The notes under the pieces are model-generated. The model searched no databases. It was not told where the DNA came from and saw only the letters and a list, made by a program, of their open reading frames with translations. 34,682 nt of DNA. Origin: JOPF133 sp052144935. Its GTDB lineage: Bacteria > Acidobacteriota > Terriglobia > Bryobacterales > Bryobacteraceae. Of this stretch, positions 24,514 through 32,100 are shown piece after piece. The stretch spans positions 1 through 34,682 of the forward strand of contig JBKQPR010000218.1 in NCBI GenBank assembly GCA_052144935.1. The letters run 5' to 3'. Within the stretch, counting starts at the first letter, position 1, and every line of letters starts with the position of its first letter. A program made the translations under genes and the position numbers.

Positions 24514-25055
24514 AATCGACGATTGCCATTCTATGCGGCGCCGCCGTGCTGGCGGGCGCGGCCCTGGCGGCCGACCCGAACACGATCGCCAAGACGTATG
24601 ACAGCGCCTTGAAATCGGCGGAGTCCGAGATTGTGGGGCTGGCCGAAGCCATGCCCGCCGGCAAATACAACTTCGCGCCAACCAACGGCGAGTTCAAAGG
24701 CGTCCGCACGTTTGGAGAACAGGTGAAGCACCTGGCGGCGGTAATCTACCTGGTCGCGGCGGCGGCGCAGGGTGAGAAGCCGCCGGTCGATACGAACGGG
24801 GAAAAAGGGCCGGCTGCGGCGGTGAGCAAGGAGCAGATCGTGCAGTTCCTGAAGGACTCCTTCGCCTACGCCCACAAGGCCGCCCTGGCGCTCACCGCCG
24901 CGAACGAGATGGATGAGGTCCAATCCCCGTTTGGGCAGGGAAAGGCGACGCGCGTGGGGATTCTCAATGTGGCGACGTGGCACAGCTTCGATCATTACGG
25001 GCAAATGGTGGTCTACGCGCGGATGAACGGCGTGGTGCCGCCGGCCAGCCGGTAG
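24510..25055 (+). CDS. Secreted DinB-fold protein
   Basis: I start at the ATG at 24510, preceded by AAAGGAG at about 12 bases. A longer reading from 24213 only shadows the ankyrin gene. The 181-residue product has a signal peptide (MKSTIAILCGAAVLAGAALAAD). The DinB four-helix bundle follows, with the metal triad His74 (FGEQVKHLAAV), His158 and His162 (ATWHSFDHYGQM). DinB/YfiT proteins bind divalent metal and include thiol-dependent transferases. Export of one is less common but frequent in acidobacterial genomes. It is translationally coupled to the ankyrin-CXXCH protein, suggesting a shared periplasmic job. Confidence 0.9.
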   Translation: MKSTIAILCGAAVLAGAALAADPNTIAKTYDSALKSAESEIVGLAEAMPAGKYNFAPTNGEFKGVRTFGEQVKHLAAVIYLVAAAAQGEKPPVDTNGEKGPAAAVSKEQIVQFLKDSFAYAHKAALALTAANEMDEVQSPFGQGKATRVGILNVATWHSFDHYGQMVVYARMNGVVPPASR

Positions 25056-25073
25056 TGGCCGGCCAGCCGGTAG
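25041..25073. repeat. 18-bp-period duplication across the DinB stop
   Basis: ccggccagccggtag occurs at 25041-25055 and again at 25059-25073, so the last codons and the TAG stop are duplicated. This suggests slippage in a GC-rich sequence; the first stop defines the gene end. Confidence 0.8.
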
Positions 25074-25170
25074 CCGCCGGCCGGCCCCACTGAGGCTTCC
25101 CCAATCCCACCCTCACCAAAGCCGATCGATCAGCACACGGTCGTAAGCAATGCGAGGTGGGCCGTACGAA

Positions 25171-25263
25171 TGTGACTGTACTGAGCATGCGCTGTCACAG
25201 CGGGGATCGAACCCGCAAGCATCGGCTCTTCGACGCATCCGATCCCCAGATTAGCCCCTGGGG
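25171..25263. ncRNA. Four back-to-back hairpins, tRNA-like T arm; possible structured RNA
   Basis: Perfect stems follow each other with almost no gap: TGTGAC/GTCACA (25171-25199), GCGGG/CCCGC (25200-25216), ATCGG/CCGAT (25221-25243) and CCCCAG/CTGGGG (25244-25263). Read on the minus strand, the second stem has the 7-base loop TTCGATC, just like a tRNA T arm. No matching acceptor stem or CCA exists, so it is not an intact tRNA. It lies between the DinB gene and the 3' end of the DIP1984-family gene. It may be a tRNA-derived relic, a small RNA or a bidirectional terminator cluster. Confidence 0.4.
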
Positions 25264-25281
25264 GAAGGCTTCGTGCTCGCC

Positions 25282-25761
25282 TCAATCGGCCTTGGCTACC
25301 GACTCCTCAATGATGTCCGTCTTCCAGTTCAGCTCCTGAATTCTGGTGTCCAACTCGCGGAACTCTTTGGACAGCCGATCCGCCCGTTTCTGCAGTTCTC
25401 CCACCGAAACCGTCGCGATGAACTTCACTTCGGACTTGGAATACCGGTCTTGCCGGGTGCTCGCCGATTCGGCGATCTGGGCGAGGAAGTCCCTTCTCTT
25501 TGCGGCAATTTCGCGCTCTGCCAGCGCGTCAGAAATCGTCCTCCCGCCCTCGAAGGGTGTCTGGGCATTGGTGCGATTGATCGACTTCACGAGGTGAAGC
25601 AGCCGGTTGAGAATCCGGTCGGCTTCCTCGAGGAGTTCGGCGGAATTTTCCGGAGGCTGCTCACCCTCTTGCACCCTGGCGCACCTGGCGAGCCGTTTCT
25701 TGAGCTCTTCAATTCTCTTCTGACAATCACCGCGCTCGGCAAGCGCTTCTGCAAGTTTCAA
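25282..25761 (-). CDS. DIP1984 family protein
   Basis: The 159-residue protein matches the DIP1984 (septicolysin-like) family from end to end. It starts MKLAEALAERGDCQKRIEELKKRLARCARVQEGEQP, continues LLEEADRILNRLLHLVKSINRTNAQTPF and DALAERE, and ends ASTRQDRYSKSEVKFIATVSV and FRELDTRIQELNWKTDI. It is a helical coiled-coil protein of unknown function. The start is TTG at 25761, supported by GGAG eight bases upstream and by the conserved MKLAEAL beginning. It stands alone, convergent with DinB. Confidence 0.88.
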   Translation of the reverse strand: MKLAEALAERGDCQKRIEELKKRLARCARVQEGEQPPENSAELLEEADRILNRLLHLVKSINRTNAQTPFEGGRTISDALAEREIAAKRRDFLAQIAESASTRQDRYSKSEVKFIATVSVGELQKRADRLSKEFRELDTRIQELNWKTDIIEESVAKAD

Positions 25762-26070
25762 GGGGCTATCTCCGCAACGAGGGCATCGAGCCTATATTCT
25801 ACCGCCGGGCCGGCAACGCTGCCGGCCCGGCGGCAGGCGGAGCGAGATCTCAGACCAAGCGCCGCCAGCGCCGGCTGAAAGCCTGGCTGAAAGCCGCGGC
25901 AGCCAGGATTGGCTGCCCCACTTGTCAGCACCTTCTGGGGCGGTAACTGATGGGGTGGCAACTGGGTTGACAACCTGTTGGGCTGGCGCCTGCTTGGGTG
26001 ACATGACACCTGCTGGAGCGGTACCTGTTTGGGGTGGTAACTATTGGGCTGGTGCCTATTGGATCAGCAC
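25762..26070. other. Intergenic region upstream of the DIP1984 gene
   Basis: About 310 bases lie between the DIP1984 start and the beta-propeller gene end. Positions 25799-25835 include a gccgggccggcaacgctgccggcccggc-type GC stem. The right part is the 15-bp degenerate array described separately. Overlapping ORFs here lack protein-like composition. Confidence 0.55.
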
Positions 26071-26087
26071 CTATTGCACTACCACCT
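25927..26087. repeat. Degenerate 15-bp tandem array (11 units)
   Basis: A motif resembling gg(t/c)acctgttgggctg recurs. The final T of the cct/act core falls at 25933, 25948, 25963, 25976, 25991, 26011, 26026, 26042, 26057, 26072 and 26087, so spacing is 13-20 and mostly 15. The array runs over the stop codon of the beta-propeller gene (26071). It could be a decayed coding repeat (five residues per unit) or a multi-site binding region. Confidence 0.65.
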
Positions 26088-28284
26088 TTTCGGAAGACTG
26101 ATTGTCGAAATCGTCCTGGACGCGGACGGCCAGGGTGTGCTCGCCAGGGGCCGCGTCCAGGGTCAGGTCGTAATCCAGCTCCAGCGAATCCGAGAGCTTG
26201 GTCACCGGGGCGGCCAGAGTCCAGTCGCCGCCATCCAGCGAGTATTCGGCTTTGGTCACGTTGTTCAGCGCGTCGGCGGCGCGCCAGCGCACCTTCAGCT
26301 TACCGCCAGCCACCGCCGCCGTCAGCCCGGTGATCCTGGGCGGCGTGTTGTCGATGGTGAAAGGGTCGCTCACCAGGCTGCCCGAAAGCGCCTCGGCCGG
26401 CGGATTGGAGGGCGCGTCTGAAGCCGTGATGCGCAAGCGGTACTCGCCGTCCGGAAAGGCCGTGGTATCGAACGAAAAGTACTTTTCGTTCACCTTATCC
26501 TTGAGCGGCTTCCAGCGCGTCTCCTTCAGGCCGCGAATCTCCACCGTGTAGACCATGGAATCGCCATTCGGGTCGGAGGCCAGCCAGCGCGCGCCGCGCT
26601 GGCCCTTCGAATATTGCATGGCCGGCGTGCTGGTGGTGTTGGTGGCGCTGTCCAGCGAGAAGAGCGGCGATGGCGAAGCGCTCCGTCCCAGAGGCGGCAG
26701 CGACAGGTTGGCGGGCGTGGAAGATCCCGGTACCGAGGGCGGCGGAAATTTGTAATTCGCCTGCGTGATCTCGATCTCCTCCACTGACGGTGCCAGGTTT
26801 TTGGGCAGATACGCCAGGTCCACCGACTCCAGCTCCGGCGAGTGGCCCGCTCCATCGCCCTTCAGGGTGGCCTTCCATTGCACGAAGCGCGAGGCCGGTG
26901 AAACTACCCGGCCGCCCTCGGGTACGGTGATCGCCGGCGACCAGGGGCTCCAGTTTCTCTGCGGCTGATCCAGATTGCCGCTGCGCGTCTGAAGGGCCAC
27001 CTGCCCGCCGTTGAGATTGGCCTCGAAACTCAGCCGGCCCCAGAGCGAAAAGATGGCGGCGTCGAAGGGGTCGCTCTCGAGGCTGCCTTCCTTCTCCAGC
27101 TCGGGCCCGATCGCATACACCTTCCCGACGTTCCCCGCTGCCGCATACAGCCGCCCGTCGCGCCCCGCCAGGAAGGCGGTCACCTGGGTGGCCGGCGCCG
27201 TCAACAGCGCGGTATACAGCGACGGCGATTCCACACGATAGATGCTGCCCTTGTTGCCGGTTCCCAGCAGCACGCGGCCGGAGGCATCGAAGGCGATGGC
27301 GTACACCACATCCTGCGCATTGCTCCAGATTTTCAACGGGTTTCCGTTGGGTTCAATGCGGTACACCTCGCTGCCGCCGCTCACTCCACTGGGCGGCCCG
27401 GGCAAAGCCGGGGAAGGCGCCGGCGCGCGTTGGGCGCCTCCCTGGGCGGGCGCCCCCGGTGTGTTCACTATGACCGGCGCAACCGTCGGGGGAGGCGCGA
27501 GCGGCGCAGACGAGGCCCCGCCGCCGGATGACGACTTGGTGCCCACGCCGGCGGCGTAAATCGACCCGTCGCGCGCGATCTCGACCGCCGTCACTTCCCT
27601 TCGCGGCAGTTGGTACAGCACGAAACCTTCGCCCGCCGGGGTGACGCGCAGCACCAGGCCGCCGGGGTCGGTTCCCACGATCAGGTTGCCTTCGGCATCG
27701 AGGGCCATGGAGCGGACATGGGTTTGGTCGCAGGAGAAGAAGACTTTGCCCTTGCCATCGGGAGTGACGCGGTGAACGCCACCGGGGTCGCCCGTGGCCA
27801 CCAGCAGATCGCCCGAGCGATCGAATGCCAGGGCCCAGATATACTTGGCCTTGGGATCGTAGAAAACTTCCGGCTTGCCGCTGGCGGCGATACGATAGAC
27901 CTTGCCATCGGGCGCGGTGGCCGCGTACACGCGGTCCTTGGAATCCACCGCCACCGCCTGGACCTGGAGGGCGTCCATCTCCGCCAGCACTTTGCCTTTG
28001 CCGTCGGGGGGAATCCGGTACAGTTTGGCGTTGGTCCCGCCGCCCGCGTAGAGGTTGCCTTTGGAATCCTGAGCCAGCGCCCACAGGTAAGCGGAGGAAG
28101 TGTCGAACAACTCATGCGAAGCCGGCGCCAGGGTGAGCAGCCCGTCGCTGCGCAGGGATAGATTCTTGATTATTCCTTTTTCGAAATCCGCATACTCGCC
28201 TTCCGACCAGGTTTTGGTCTGGCCCGCAAGCAGGGCCACGGCGGCCAGGGCCCCCGCCAGTATCGAACGCGCGTAATTAGTCAT
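26071..28284 (-). CDS. Secreted beta-propeller protein with C-terminal Ig-like domains
   Basis: The 737-residue protein has a signal peptide (SILAGALAAVALLAGQ). NHL/SMP-30-like propeller blades run at ~60-400, each of the pattern ALAQDSKGNLYAGGGTNAKLYRIPPDGKGKVL or VAVDSKDRVYAATAPDGKVYRI. A Gly/Pro/Ala-rich insertion lies near 255-310. The C-terminal third has beta-sandwich segments (YTVEIRGLKETRWKPLKD, GEYRLRITASDAPSNPPAE, FTIDNTPPRITGLTAAVAGGKLKVRW). It is likely an exported binding protein. It lies downstream of the S55 peptidase-like gene on the same strand, but the 154-base gap with a strong inverted repeat argues for separate transcripts. Confidence 0.85.
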   Translation of the reverse strand: MTNYARSILAGALAAVALLAGQTKTWSEGEYADFEKGIIKNLSLRSDGLLTLAPASHELFDTSSAYLWALAQDSKGNLYAGGGTNAKLYRIPPDGKGKVLAEMDALQVQAVAVDSKDRVYAATAPDGKVYRIAASGKPEVFYDPKAKYIWALAFDRSGDLLVATGDPGGVHRVTPDGKGKVFFSCDQTHVRSMALDAEGNLIVGTDPGGLVLRVTPAGEGFVLYQLPRREVTAVEIARDGSIYAAGVGTKSSSGGGASSAPLAPPPTVAPVIVNTPGAPAQGGAQRAPAPSPALPGPPSGVSGGSEVYRIEPNGNPLKIWSNAQDVVYAIAFDASGRVLLGTGNKGSIYRVESPSLYTALLTAPATQVTAFLAGRDGRLYAAAGNVGKVYAIGPELEKEGSLESDPFDAAIFSLWGRLSFEANLNGGQVALQTRSGNLDQPQRNWSPWSPAITVPEGGRVVSPASRFVQWKATLKGDGAGHSPELESVDLAYLPKNLAPSVEEIEITQANYKFPPPSVPGSSTPANLSLPPLGRSASPSPLFSLDSATNTTSTPAMQYSKGQRGARWLASDPNGDSMVYTVEIRGLKETRWKPLKDKVNEKYFSFDTTAFPDGEYRLRITASDAPSNPPAEALSGSLVSDPFTIDNTPPRITGLTAAVAGGKLKVRWRAADALNNVTKAEYSLDGGDWTLAAPVTKLSDSLELDYDLTLDAAPGEHTLAVRVQDDFDNQSSEKVVVQ

Positions 28285-28314
28285 TGATAAAGCTTCTTAA
28301 CATAAGGGAGGCAA

Positions 28315-28421
28315 CTGTATTCACCGCGGAGACACGGAGCGCACAGAGGAAGAACCCAGAACACAAAGAGAGGTTTCTCCGCGCTTCCTCCGTGCGCTCC
28401 GTGTCTCCGCGGTGAATACAG
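28315..28421. repeat. Long inverted repeat (38-bp arms) of the dispersed repeat family
   Basis: The left arm 28315-28352 and right arm 28384-28421 are reverse complements with a single mismatch, separated by 31 bases. The right arm overlaps the repeat copy related to positions 3-45. It lies between two same-strand genes, so it would form a long RNA hairpin that could end or stabilise transcripts. Similar 'ccgcggagacacggag' sequences are common intergenic repeats in several phyla; function unknown. Confidence 0.85.
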
Positions 28422-28438
28422 GGAGTGGTTGGTACCAC

Positions 28439-30325
28439 TTACTTCACGTGAATCCGCAGCGAATAACTCCCGGTCACCACATAGTCGAACTTCAGAGCCA
28501 TTTGCTCGGAAGCCGTCTCGGACGAGGTAAACAGCGTGCGGTTAGCGGCCCTTCCCGCCTGCATCACGTTCAGCACCGAAGAGGGCAGGCTCGGCAGCGT
28601 CTTGTCCTCGTAGTAGGCGGTGGGGCTCGCCTCCACCAGCGACACGTATAACTTGTCGTTGGTGCGCTCCTGGTTGAGCAGGCTGACGGTCTCCGGGAGA
28701 TCCAGGAAGCGGTTCATCAACCCGGCGATGTTTTGCATGCGGTTGACTGTGTCGGCGTCGCTGAGCATGATGCGATGATCGCCCTTGGCCAGGCCATCCG
28801 GGATGTTCACGGTGAATTCGCGCTGGATGGGCGCGCCGCGATAGGGCCGCAGGAATACGGTCACCGGGACGCGGTCTCCCGGGCGCACATCCGCATTGGG
28901 CACCCAGGCACTTTCGATGGTGGCCACGCGCCGCTCCGGCAGCAGGTCCACCGTCACGTTGACGCGCTTCACGTCCGGCGTTTTCACGTTGTTGAGATAC
29001 AGGCGGTTGAATTTGTCGCCCCACCAGCCCGCCAGCACCATGGGCGCCGGCATGGGCATTTCGCCGGATGCCTGCATGGTGGAAAGGGAAATACTACCCT
29101 GTCCGTTCAACTCCACGTGGCCGCTGAGCCGGTAAGTGGCCTCGTCGGCGAACTCGTTCAACTCCGAAACCGAGTTATAGAGCGTCAGCATCATCAGGTA
29201 GGGAGTCCACTTCTGGTGCACGAACACGTTGAAGTGGAAATCCTTCTGGTTCTTGACGGCTTCCTTGTCGTCGAGCGAGCGCACCCGCATGGTTACCGGA
29301 ATCATCTCCGAGGTCGCGCCGAGCACGCCCATGATGCCGCTGTGGCGGTCCTGGTGCAGCGCGCCGACCACCTCGGTGGCGTTGGCCATTTTGTTGGGCT
29401 GGAAGGCCGAGGCAAGCGTCATCAGGACTTCGCCCTTGGTCATCGGCATGTCGACCGGACCGAGATTGAAAAACGGATGCCCGAAGGCCAGCACGCGCTT
29501 GCCGTCGTTGTAAGTCACGGTGCCTAAGCCCGAGACGCTCATGTCGCCATCCACTAACACGCCCGCCACGGTTTCGCCGGGGTTCAGCGAATGTTGCCAG
29601 CCCGCCACGGGCTTGCTGGTGAGAGTGCCGGTGGCCGCGCCGCCCTGCACCGCGGTGATGCCCAGTTGCTGGAAGATCGGGCCGAACGCCTCCATGGTGC
29701 CGCCGTGGAATCCGGAAAACACCAGCGGCGCTTCGATGGGGACCATCATGGGGGACTGCTGTGGCAGGTTGCCGGAGGCGCCCGCGGCTACCAACTGCGC
29801 CAGCAGATCGCCGGGCACTTCGCCGGCCGCGGACCCGGGAGCCGCACCGCTGCGCGCCACGAGCTTATCGGGCGTGCGTGCGTCTTCGGGCCGGGAGGAA
29901 TCGAAGTCGTTGATTTCGAGCATCAGCTCGATGGGCGTGATGCCGCAGATGGCGTCCGGCGAAAACACGCTCAAGCGCAGCGCCACCGCGCCGATCAGTT
30001 TCCCGTCGATGTAGACGGGGCTGCCGCTCATGCCGCCGGCCACGTTGGTGCGGATGGCCTTGCCGCCCATTTTGGCGAGGATGACGTCCTGCTTGGGTCC
30101 CCAGAGGTTCTTCAGGCGCCCGACGATTTCGATGGGCACCGGTTCCGGCTCGGTGCCTTGAAACACGGTCCAGGCCGTGCCCTTCATGCCGGGCTTGATT
30201 TCTGAAAGCCGCATGATGGGAACAGGGCCGGCCTTGGGGCGCGGAAGGGTGGATTCACCCGCGGCGTACACGGAGGGTATGGCAGCCGCCAATCCGAGCA
30301 GGATGGCGGCAGGTCGCATATTCAT
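28439..30325 (-). CDS. SpoIVB-type S55 peptidase domain protein
   Basis: The 628-residue protein has a signal peptide (AAILLGLAAAIPSVYA). The N-terminal domain resembles the SpoIVB peptidase (family S55): MRLSEIKPGMKGTAWTVFQGTEPEPVPIEIVG, then the serine motif GGMSGSPVYIDGKLIGAVA with Ser100 in G-x-S-G, and FSPDAICGITPIELMLE. The remaining ~480 residues, including GDMSVSGLGTVTYNDGKRVLAFGHPFF and PVDMPMTKGEVL, are shared by long S55-like proteins of Gram-negative bacteria. In Bacillus, SpoIVB triggers sigma-K activation during sporulation; no sporulation context exists here. A secreted or periplasmic signalling protease is plausible. Confidence 0.85.
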   Translation of the reverse strand: MNMRPAAILLGLAAAIPSVYAAGESTLPRPKAGPVPIMRLSEIKPGMKGTAWTVFQGTEPEPVPIEIVGRLKNLWGPKQDVILAKMGGKAIRTNVAGGMSGSPVYIDGKLIGAVALRLSVFSPDAICGITPIELMLEINDFDSSRPEDARTPDKLVARSGAAPGSAAGEVPGDLLAQLVAAGASGNLPQQSPMMVPIEAPLVFSGFHGGTMEAFGPIFQQLGITAVQGGAATGTLTSKPVAGWQHSLNPGETVAGVLVDGDMSVSGLGTVTYNDGKRVLAFGHPFFNLGPVDMPMTKGEVLMTLASAFQPNKMANATEVVGALHQDRHSGIMGVLGATSEMIPVTMRVRSLDDKEAVKNQKDFHFNVFVHQKWTPYLMMLTLYNSVSELNEFADEATYRLSGHVELNGQGSISLSTMQASGEMPMPAPMVLAGWWGDKFNRLYLNNVKTPDVKRVNVTVDLLPERRVATIESAWVPNADVRPGDRVPVTVFLRPYRGAPIQREFTVNIPDGLAKGDHRIMLSDADTVNRMQNIAGLMNRFLDLPETVSLLNQERTNDKLYVSLVEASPTAYYEDKTLPSLPSSVLNVMQAGRAANRTLFTSSETASEQMALKFDYVVTGSYSLRIHVK

Positions 30326-30349
30326 TAGGGTCTACGGCTCCAGTTAGTC

Positions 30350-30730
30350 TTATTGTACTATGTGACGCCGCGGTCCCCGCGGGCGTTGCGGAGGCCGGGC
30401 GGGAGGGCGATGGGTGGCGATGAGGGGGACCAGAAGTGGGCCAAGCCGCAGGCCGGGAAGGGCAGTCAGCGGCTGGAACGCATTTGGGCGGCGTGGCGGG
30501 TGGATCGGGGTCTCTGGGCCGCCAGTTGTTCGTGGGGGGTACAAGGGTTTGTTTGGGACAGGCTTAAGTGGTTGAGGGGATTCGGGTTGGGCGGCTGAAA
30601 CCGGTTCGTTTGGTAATTCCGCGGGCAGGCCTTTTAGCCGTTCGAATTCCTCGATGGCGCGGTGGCAGGTGCGCTCCGTCTGAGACTGATAGCGGAAGAA
30701 AAGCTTCCACGCGCCGGACTCACGGGTGGT
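30350..30730 (-). pseudogene. C-terminal relic of a hypothetical protein
   Basis: On the minus strand, a coding-like segment WKLFFRYQSQTERTCHRAIEEFERLKGLPAELPNEP is followed by a Pro-rich tail (ESPQPLKPVPNKPLYPP, then HPPRRPNAF). This resembles the end of a family I recall as abundant in Solibacter-type genomes (motif RYQSxxERxxxRAxxEFERL). The upstream part in the same frame is Arg/Pro-rich and not protein-like, so it seems a 5'-truncated copy. Recognition is from memory only. Confidence 0.35.
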
Positions 30731-31248
30731 TTTCCGAAATCGCGGGGTGCCCTCGGGGCCCGGCGCCCTCCAGGCCCGGTGGCCCTGGGTCCCGGCTCGG
30801 ATCGCGCCCGGCCATAGGGGAGTGCTTGCTTGCAACGGCACAACATCACACGTTCCGAAACCGCGTCCGATGCACATCCTCCAGCCCGTGGCAACGAACA
30901 GCAACGAAATCGAAACAGATAGCCCCGTTTGCCGCCGACGCCTTGGCACGCCGCTGAACTTGGGGCGCAGCGACCGGACTCGCTGCGGTGGCCGCGGCCA
31001 AGGCGTCCCCGGCCGGATACCGCGGCCGTGGAAGCCGAGGCTCCCCGCTCGCCTGGTTTTCACGAACCGCCTGGCTGCCGCTGCCGCCGCTTGCCCAATC
31101 TAGACAGATCATGACCCTGTTTTCCGGCCGTTCTCGAATGTATGGGTGCATTCTGGAAATTTGTGCTCTAATTGGGAGATCCCGGCCACGCCGGGTCAGG
31201 AGGGGCAGGAGCGTGACGAGTGCATTTCGACTATCTTGCCGTAGGCAC

Positions 31249-31267
31249 TCCGGAGCCCTGCTCCGGA
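31249..31267 (+). promoter_or_regulatory. 8-bp hairpin in the leader of the small gene
   Basis: TCCGGAGC (31249-31256) and GCTCCGGA (31260-31267) are perfect arms with a 3-base loop, about 95 bases before the start at 31361. This tight stem could be a terminator/attenuator or mark the end of an upstream transcript. Confidence 0.4.
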
Positions 31268-31360
31268 TGGCGCTGCCTCCCGGCTCCGTCCCCGTAGCCT
31301 TCCGGCTGTTCAGACGGGCGCCGATATGGTTACGCTTACGAAACTTAAGGAGAAATTGAT

Positions 31361-31678
31361 ATGGCAGCAAGTGTTGTAGGTGCCGCAGGGCCCAACGCAA
31401 AAGCCGGCGCTGTAAGCAAAACACACGATGTAGCAAAGATCCACATCGTCATCGAAACCAAAAAGACGGGGAAGCTCACGATCCATCTGGTGCCGAGCGG
31501 GACTGCATTTGGTGTGGCAGGCCTGGATAACGCTTCTGCGACAGAGCAGAAGGCATTACGCGAGTTCGCGGCTCAAGCAGCCAAGCTGTTCGCTCGCACT
31601 GTGACAATCCTTCAGGCCAAGCAGGCCAAGGGTGGCGCCGCTCCTGGCTCCGCCTCTGCCGGGCTTGCTAAGGCGTGA
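31361..31678 (+). CDS. Small hypothetical protein
   Basis: The 105-residue product is preceded by an excellent Shine-Dalgarno (AAGGAG, nine bases before ATG) and followed by a strong hairpin, so it looks like a genuine single-gene unit. The N-terminus is Ala/Gly-rich. The centre is beta-like and basic (AKIHIVIETKKTGKLTIHLVPSGTAFGVAGLD). A helix follows (TEQKALREFAAQAAKLFARTVTILQAKQAKGG), then an Ala/Gly/Ser tail. It has no signal peptide or membrane segment. I do not recognise a family. The codon usage is less GC-biased than its surroundings. Confidence 0.7.
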   Translation: MAASVVGAAGPNAKAGAVSKTHDVAKIHIVIETKKTGKLTIHLVPSGTAFGVAGLDNASATEQKALREFAAQAAKLFARTVTILQAKQAKGGAAPGSASAGLAKA

Positions 31679-31686
31679 GTCAACCA

Positions 31687-31709
31687 GTCAAAGGGCTGCG
31701 CCCTTTGAC
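31687..31709 (+). terminator. Terminator-like hairpin after the small gene
   Basis: GTCAAAGGGC (31687-31696) and GCCCTTTGAC (31700-31709) form a perfect 10-bp stem with a 3-base loop, 8 bases past the stop codon. No T-run follows, which is common in GC-rich bacteria. Confidence 0.7.
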
Positions 31710-32100
31710 CACACCTTGCCGAGCGTGTGAGGGCAGGAGCGGGCCCCGGTCGCGAAACCGCGTGCATCACAAGCTTGCCTGCCTATAGTACAACGTCCTT
31801 GGTGTTCGATAATCCAAAAAATACTTGAAACTAAATGACTTCGCTCATCCGCCGGCGCCTCGGTCCGCCGGTGGTGGGCGGTTGCCGCACAGCCCGGGGA
31901 GTACGCGCGGACGGCCCGATTGGAAGGCATTCAGCGAACGGCGGAACCTTCGGGATCGGCCTCCACCTGTATCGTCGGCGACCTATCGCCGGCACCCCCT
32001 GGCAGAAACCGCTCCCTCACTGGGTACTCTCTGGGACCGGCTCCGCAACTCGTCGAATCCAAAGAGCCGCGCACGCCATTGGCGCCTCCGCCACAGGCTG
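31710..32100. other. Intergenic region without recognised gene
   Basis: About 390 bases lie between the hairpin and the membrane protein gene end. A short AT-richer patch occurs at 31785-31840. I see no conserved ORF, RNA gene or repeat. Confidence 0.5.

Larger units (their letters stand above)
30326..31360. other. Gene-poor kilobase between the S55 gene and the small ORF
   Basis: No intact conserved gene is present. The left third holds a minus-strand relic (next entry). The centre (30740-30830) is a dense run of GGCCC/GGGCC-type inverted motifs. The right end has an 8-bp hairpin at 31249-31267 in the leader of the small gene at 31361. Long overlapping ORFs here are GC-driven. Confidence 0.55.

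Noticed and set aside
25200..25216. tRNA gene suggested by a perfect T-arm
   Set aside because: No 5' acceptor strand complementary to the 3' side, no proper D or anticodon arm spacing and no CCA; retained only as a structured-RNA candidate.
31688..31930. 80-codon minus-strand ORF
   Set aside because: It ends inside the terminator-like hairpin of the small gene and lacks a ribosome site and recognisable motifs.
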